DNA of 64,000 nucleotides from GWE2-40-63 sp050251815 (GTDB lineage Bacteria; Bacteroidota; Bacteroidia; Bacteroidales; SZUA-534): assembly GCA_050251815.1 (NCBI GenBank), contig JBFWMB010000013.1, positions 1-64,000 of the forward strand, written 5' to 3'. The position numbers and the translations under genes were made by a program. The first letter of the stretch is position 1, and the number at the start of each line of letters is the position of its first letter. The notes under the pieces are model-generated. The model was not told the origin of the DNA and searched no databases. It was given only the letters and a program-made list of their open reading frames with translations. This document shows, in pieces, positions 63,557 to 64,000 of this stretch.

Positions 63557-64000
63557 TTAACTATATTTATTAATCAAACGTGCCAAATGCAAATCAAGGG
63601 CTTTGTCCATAATTCCCCCATGATAACAAATAATTCTGTTTGGTTTCAAAGCTTTTATTTTTTCAATCGACTTTATCGCTTGTTTTATATCAAGGGTGAA
63701 TTGGGGATTCGCCAAATTAAAAGTACCATTTTCAATTATCAAAGCATCTCCTGCCACTACTATGCGTTCTTTTTCATAAAACAAGGAAATATGACCTTTG
63801 GTATGTCCGGGAGTATGAACCACCCGTATTTGGTTTTCAATTATATCTCCATCATGTAATGCAAAATCAACGTTAAATCGTTGCCGGTTTTTTAATTTTT
63901 GAATAAATTCCGAGGCCCAGGCTTTATATTCATCAGGCACACTATCGAAACTCATTTCAGCCTGAACTAAACGCTCCGATTTTACTTTACCGGATACAGC
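63557..64000 (-). CDS. Metallo-beta-lactamase-fold hydrolase (C-terminal part, truncated by window edge)
   Basis: The frame is open from the right window edge to the stop at 63557, giving at least 147 residues. The visible part holds the later MBL motifs: HTPGHTKGHISLF with metal-binding His, AGDAL with the bridging Asp, and CYHGG with the last His. The HxHxDH motif would lie outside. It resembles glyoxalase II-like or general MBL hydrolases. The internal ATG at 63955 is not the start, because codons continue unbroken to the edge. Confidence 0.82.
   Translation of the reverse strand, partial: AVSGKVKSERLVQAEMSFDSVPDEYKAWASEFIQKLKNRQRFNVDFALHDGDIIENQIRVVHTPGHTKGHISLFYEKERIVVAGDALIIENGTFNLANPQFTLDIKQAIKSIEKIKALKPNRIICYHGGIMDKALDLHLARLINKYS

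Noticed and set aside
1..64000. tRNA or rRNA genes
   Set aside because: I looked in all intergenic gaps for T-loop sequence and cloverleaf arms and found none.

Overview
The window looks like chromosomal DNA of an AT-rich Bacteroidota bacterium, probably of the Bacteroidales/Marinilabiliales type. The signs are the 286-residue primary sigma factor without region 1.1, -7 boxes of the form TAnnTTTG with few Shine-Dalgarno sites, a TonB-dependent receptor, a TPR/outer-membrane barrel pair, an RprX/RprY-like two-component pair, and an aconitase-isocitrate dehydrogenase-citrate synthase cluster of the mitochondrial-like kind known from Bacteroides. I see no rRNA, tRNA, CRISPR array, insertion sequence or prophage. 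Gene density is high and both window ends cut genes.

Layout. 1-6.4 kb: PLP-dependent enzymes, an Lrp/AsnC regulator, a YgfK-type flavin/iron-sulfur oxidoreductase and a MocA-like nucleotidyltransferase, a partial set of the genes found in anaerobic purine/selenium-linked catabolic clusters. 6.4-14.7 kb: a membrane sensor kinase overlapping the MocA-like gene, an LTA-synthase-like sulfatase-fold protein, a secreted leucine-rich repeat protein and an RprXY-like pair with a phased GTTAA array upstream. 15-24.4 kb: glutathione peroxidase under an operator-like palindrome, argS, a glycosyltransferase, nth and the TCA operon. 24.9-29.4 kb: a TonB-dependent receptor and a DEAD-box helicase with a long, structured leader. 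29.5-39.5 kb: small unknown proteins around a dense CTTAA array, a secreted phosphatase/nuclease-fold protein with uvrB, the primary sigma factor, a Deg protease and dapF.

38.4-47.2 kb is the most interesting region. A tandem-domain SiaB-like kinase and a SiaC (DUF1987) phosphoprotein converge on three consecutive SpoIIE/PP2C phosphatases, each with a different sensory N-terminus: a beta-propeller/Y_Y_Y/PAS module, a TPR module, and a receiver-like module. I read this as a SiaABC-type partner-switching network with several inputs funnelling into one Thr-phosphorylated switch protein, without the diguanylate cyclase SiaD of Pseudomonas.

47.4-64 kb: gyrB, an outer-membrane barrel and giant TPR protein, a 0.6-kb intergenic block of degenerate simple repeats with an exact 52-bp direct repeat, ftsE, two thioredoxin-fold proteins, a small Cys-rich lipoprotein, an AsmA-like protein, a topoisomerase III with an altered Toprim motif and a repeat-derived linker, and a truncated metallo-beta-lactamase-fold hydrolase.

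Protein identities come from reading motifs and overall architecture. No database search was possible, so family names are recognition calls and regulatory sites are predictions.
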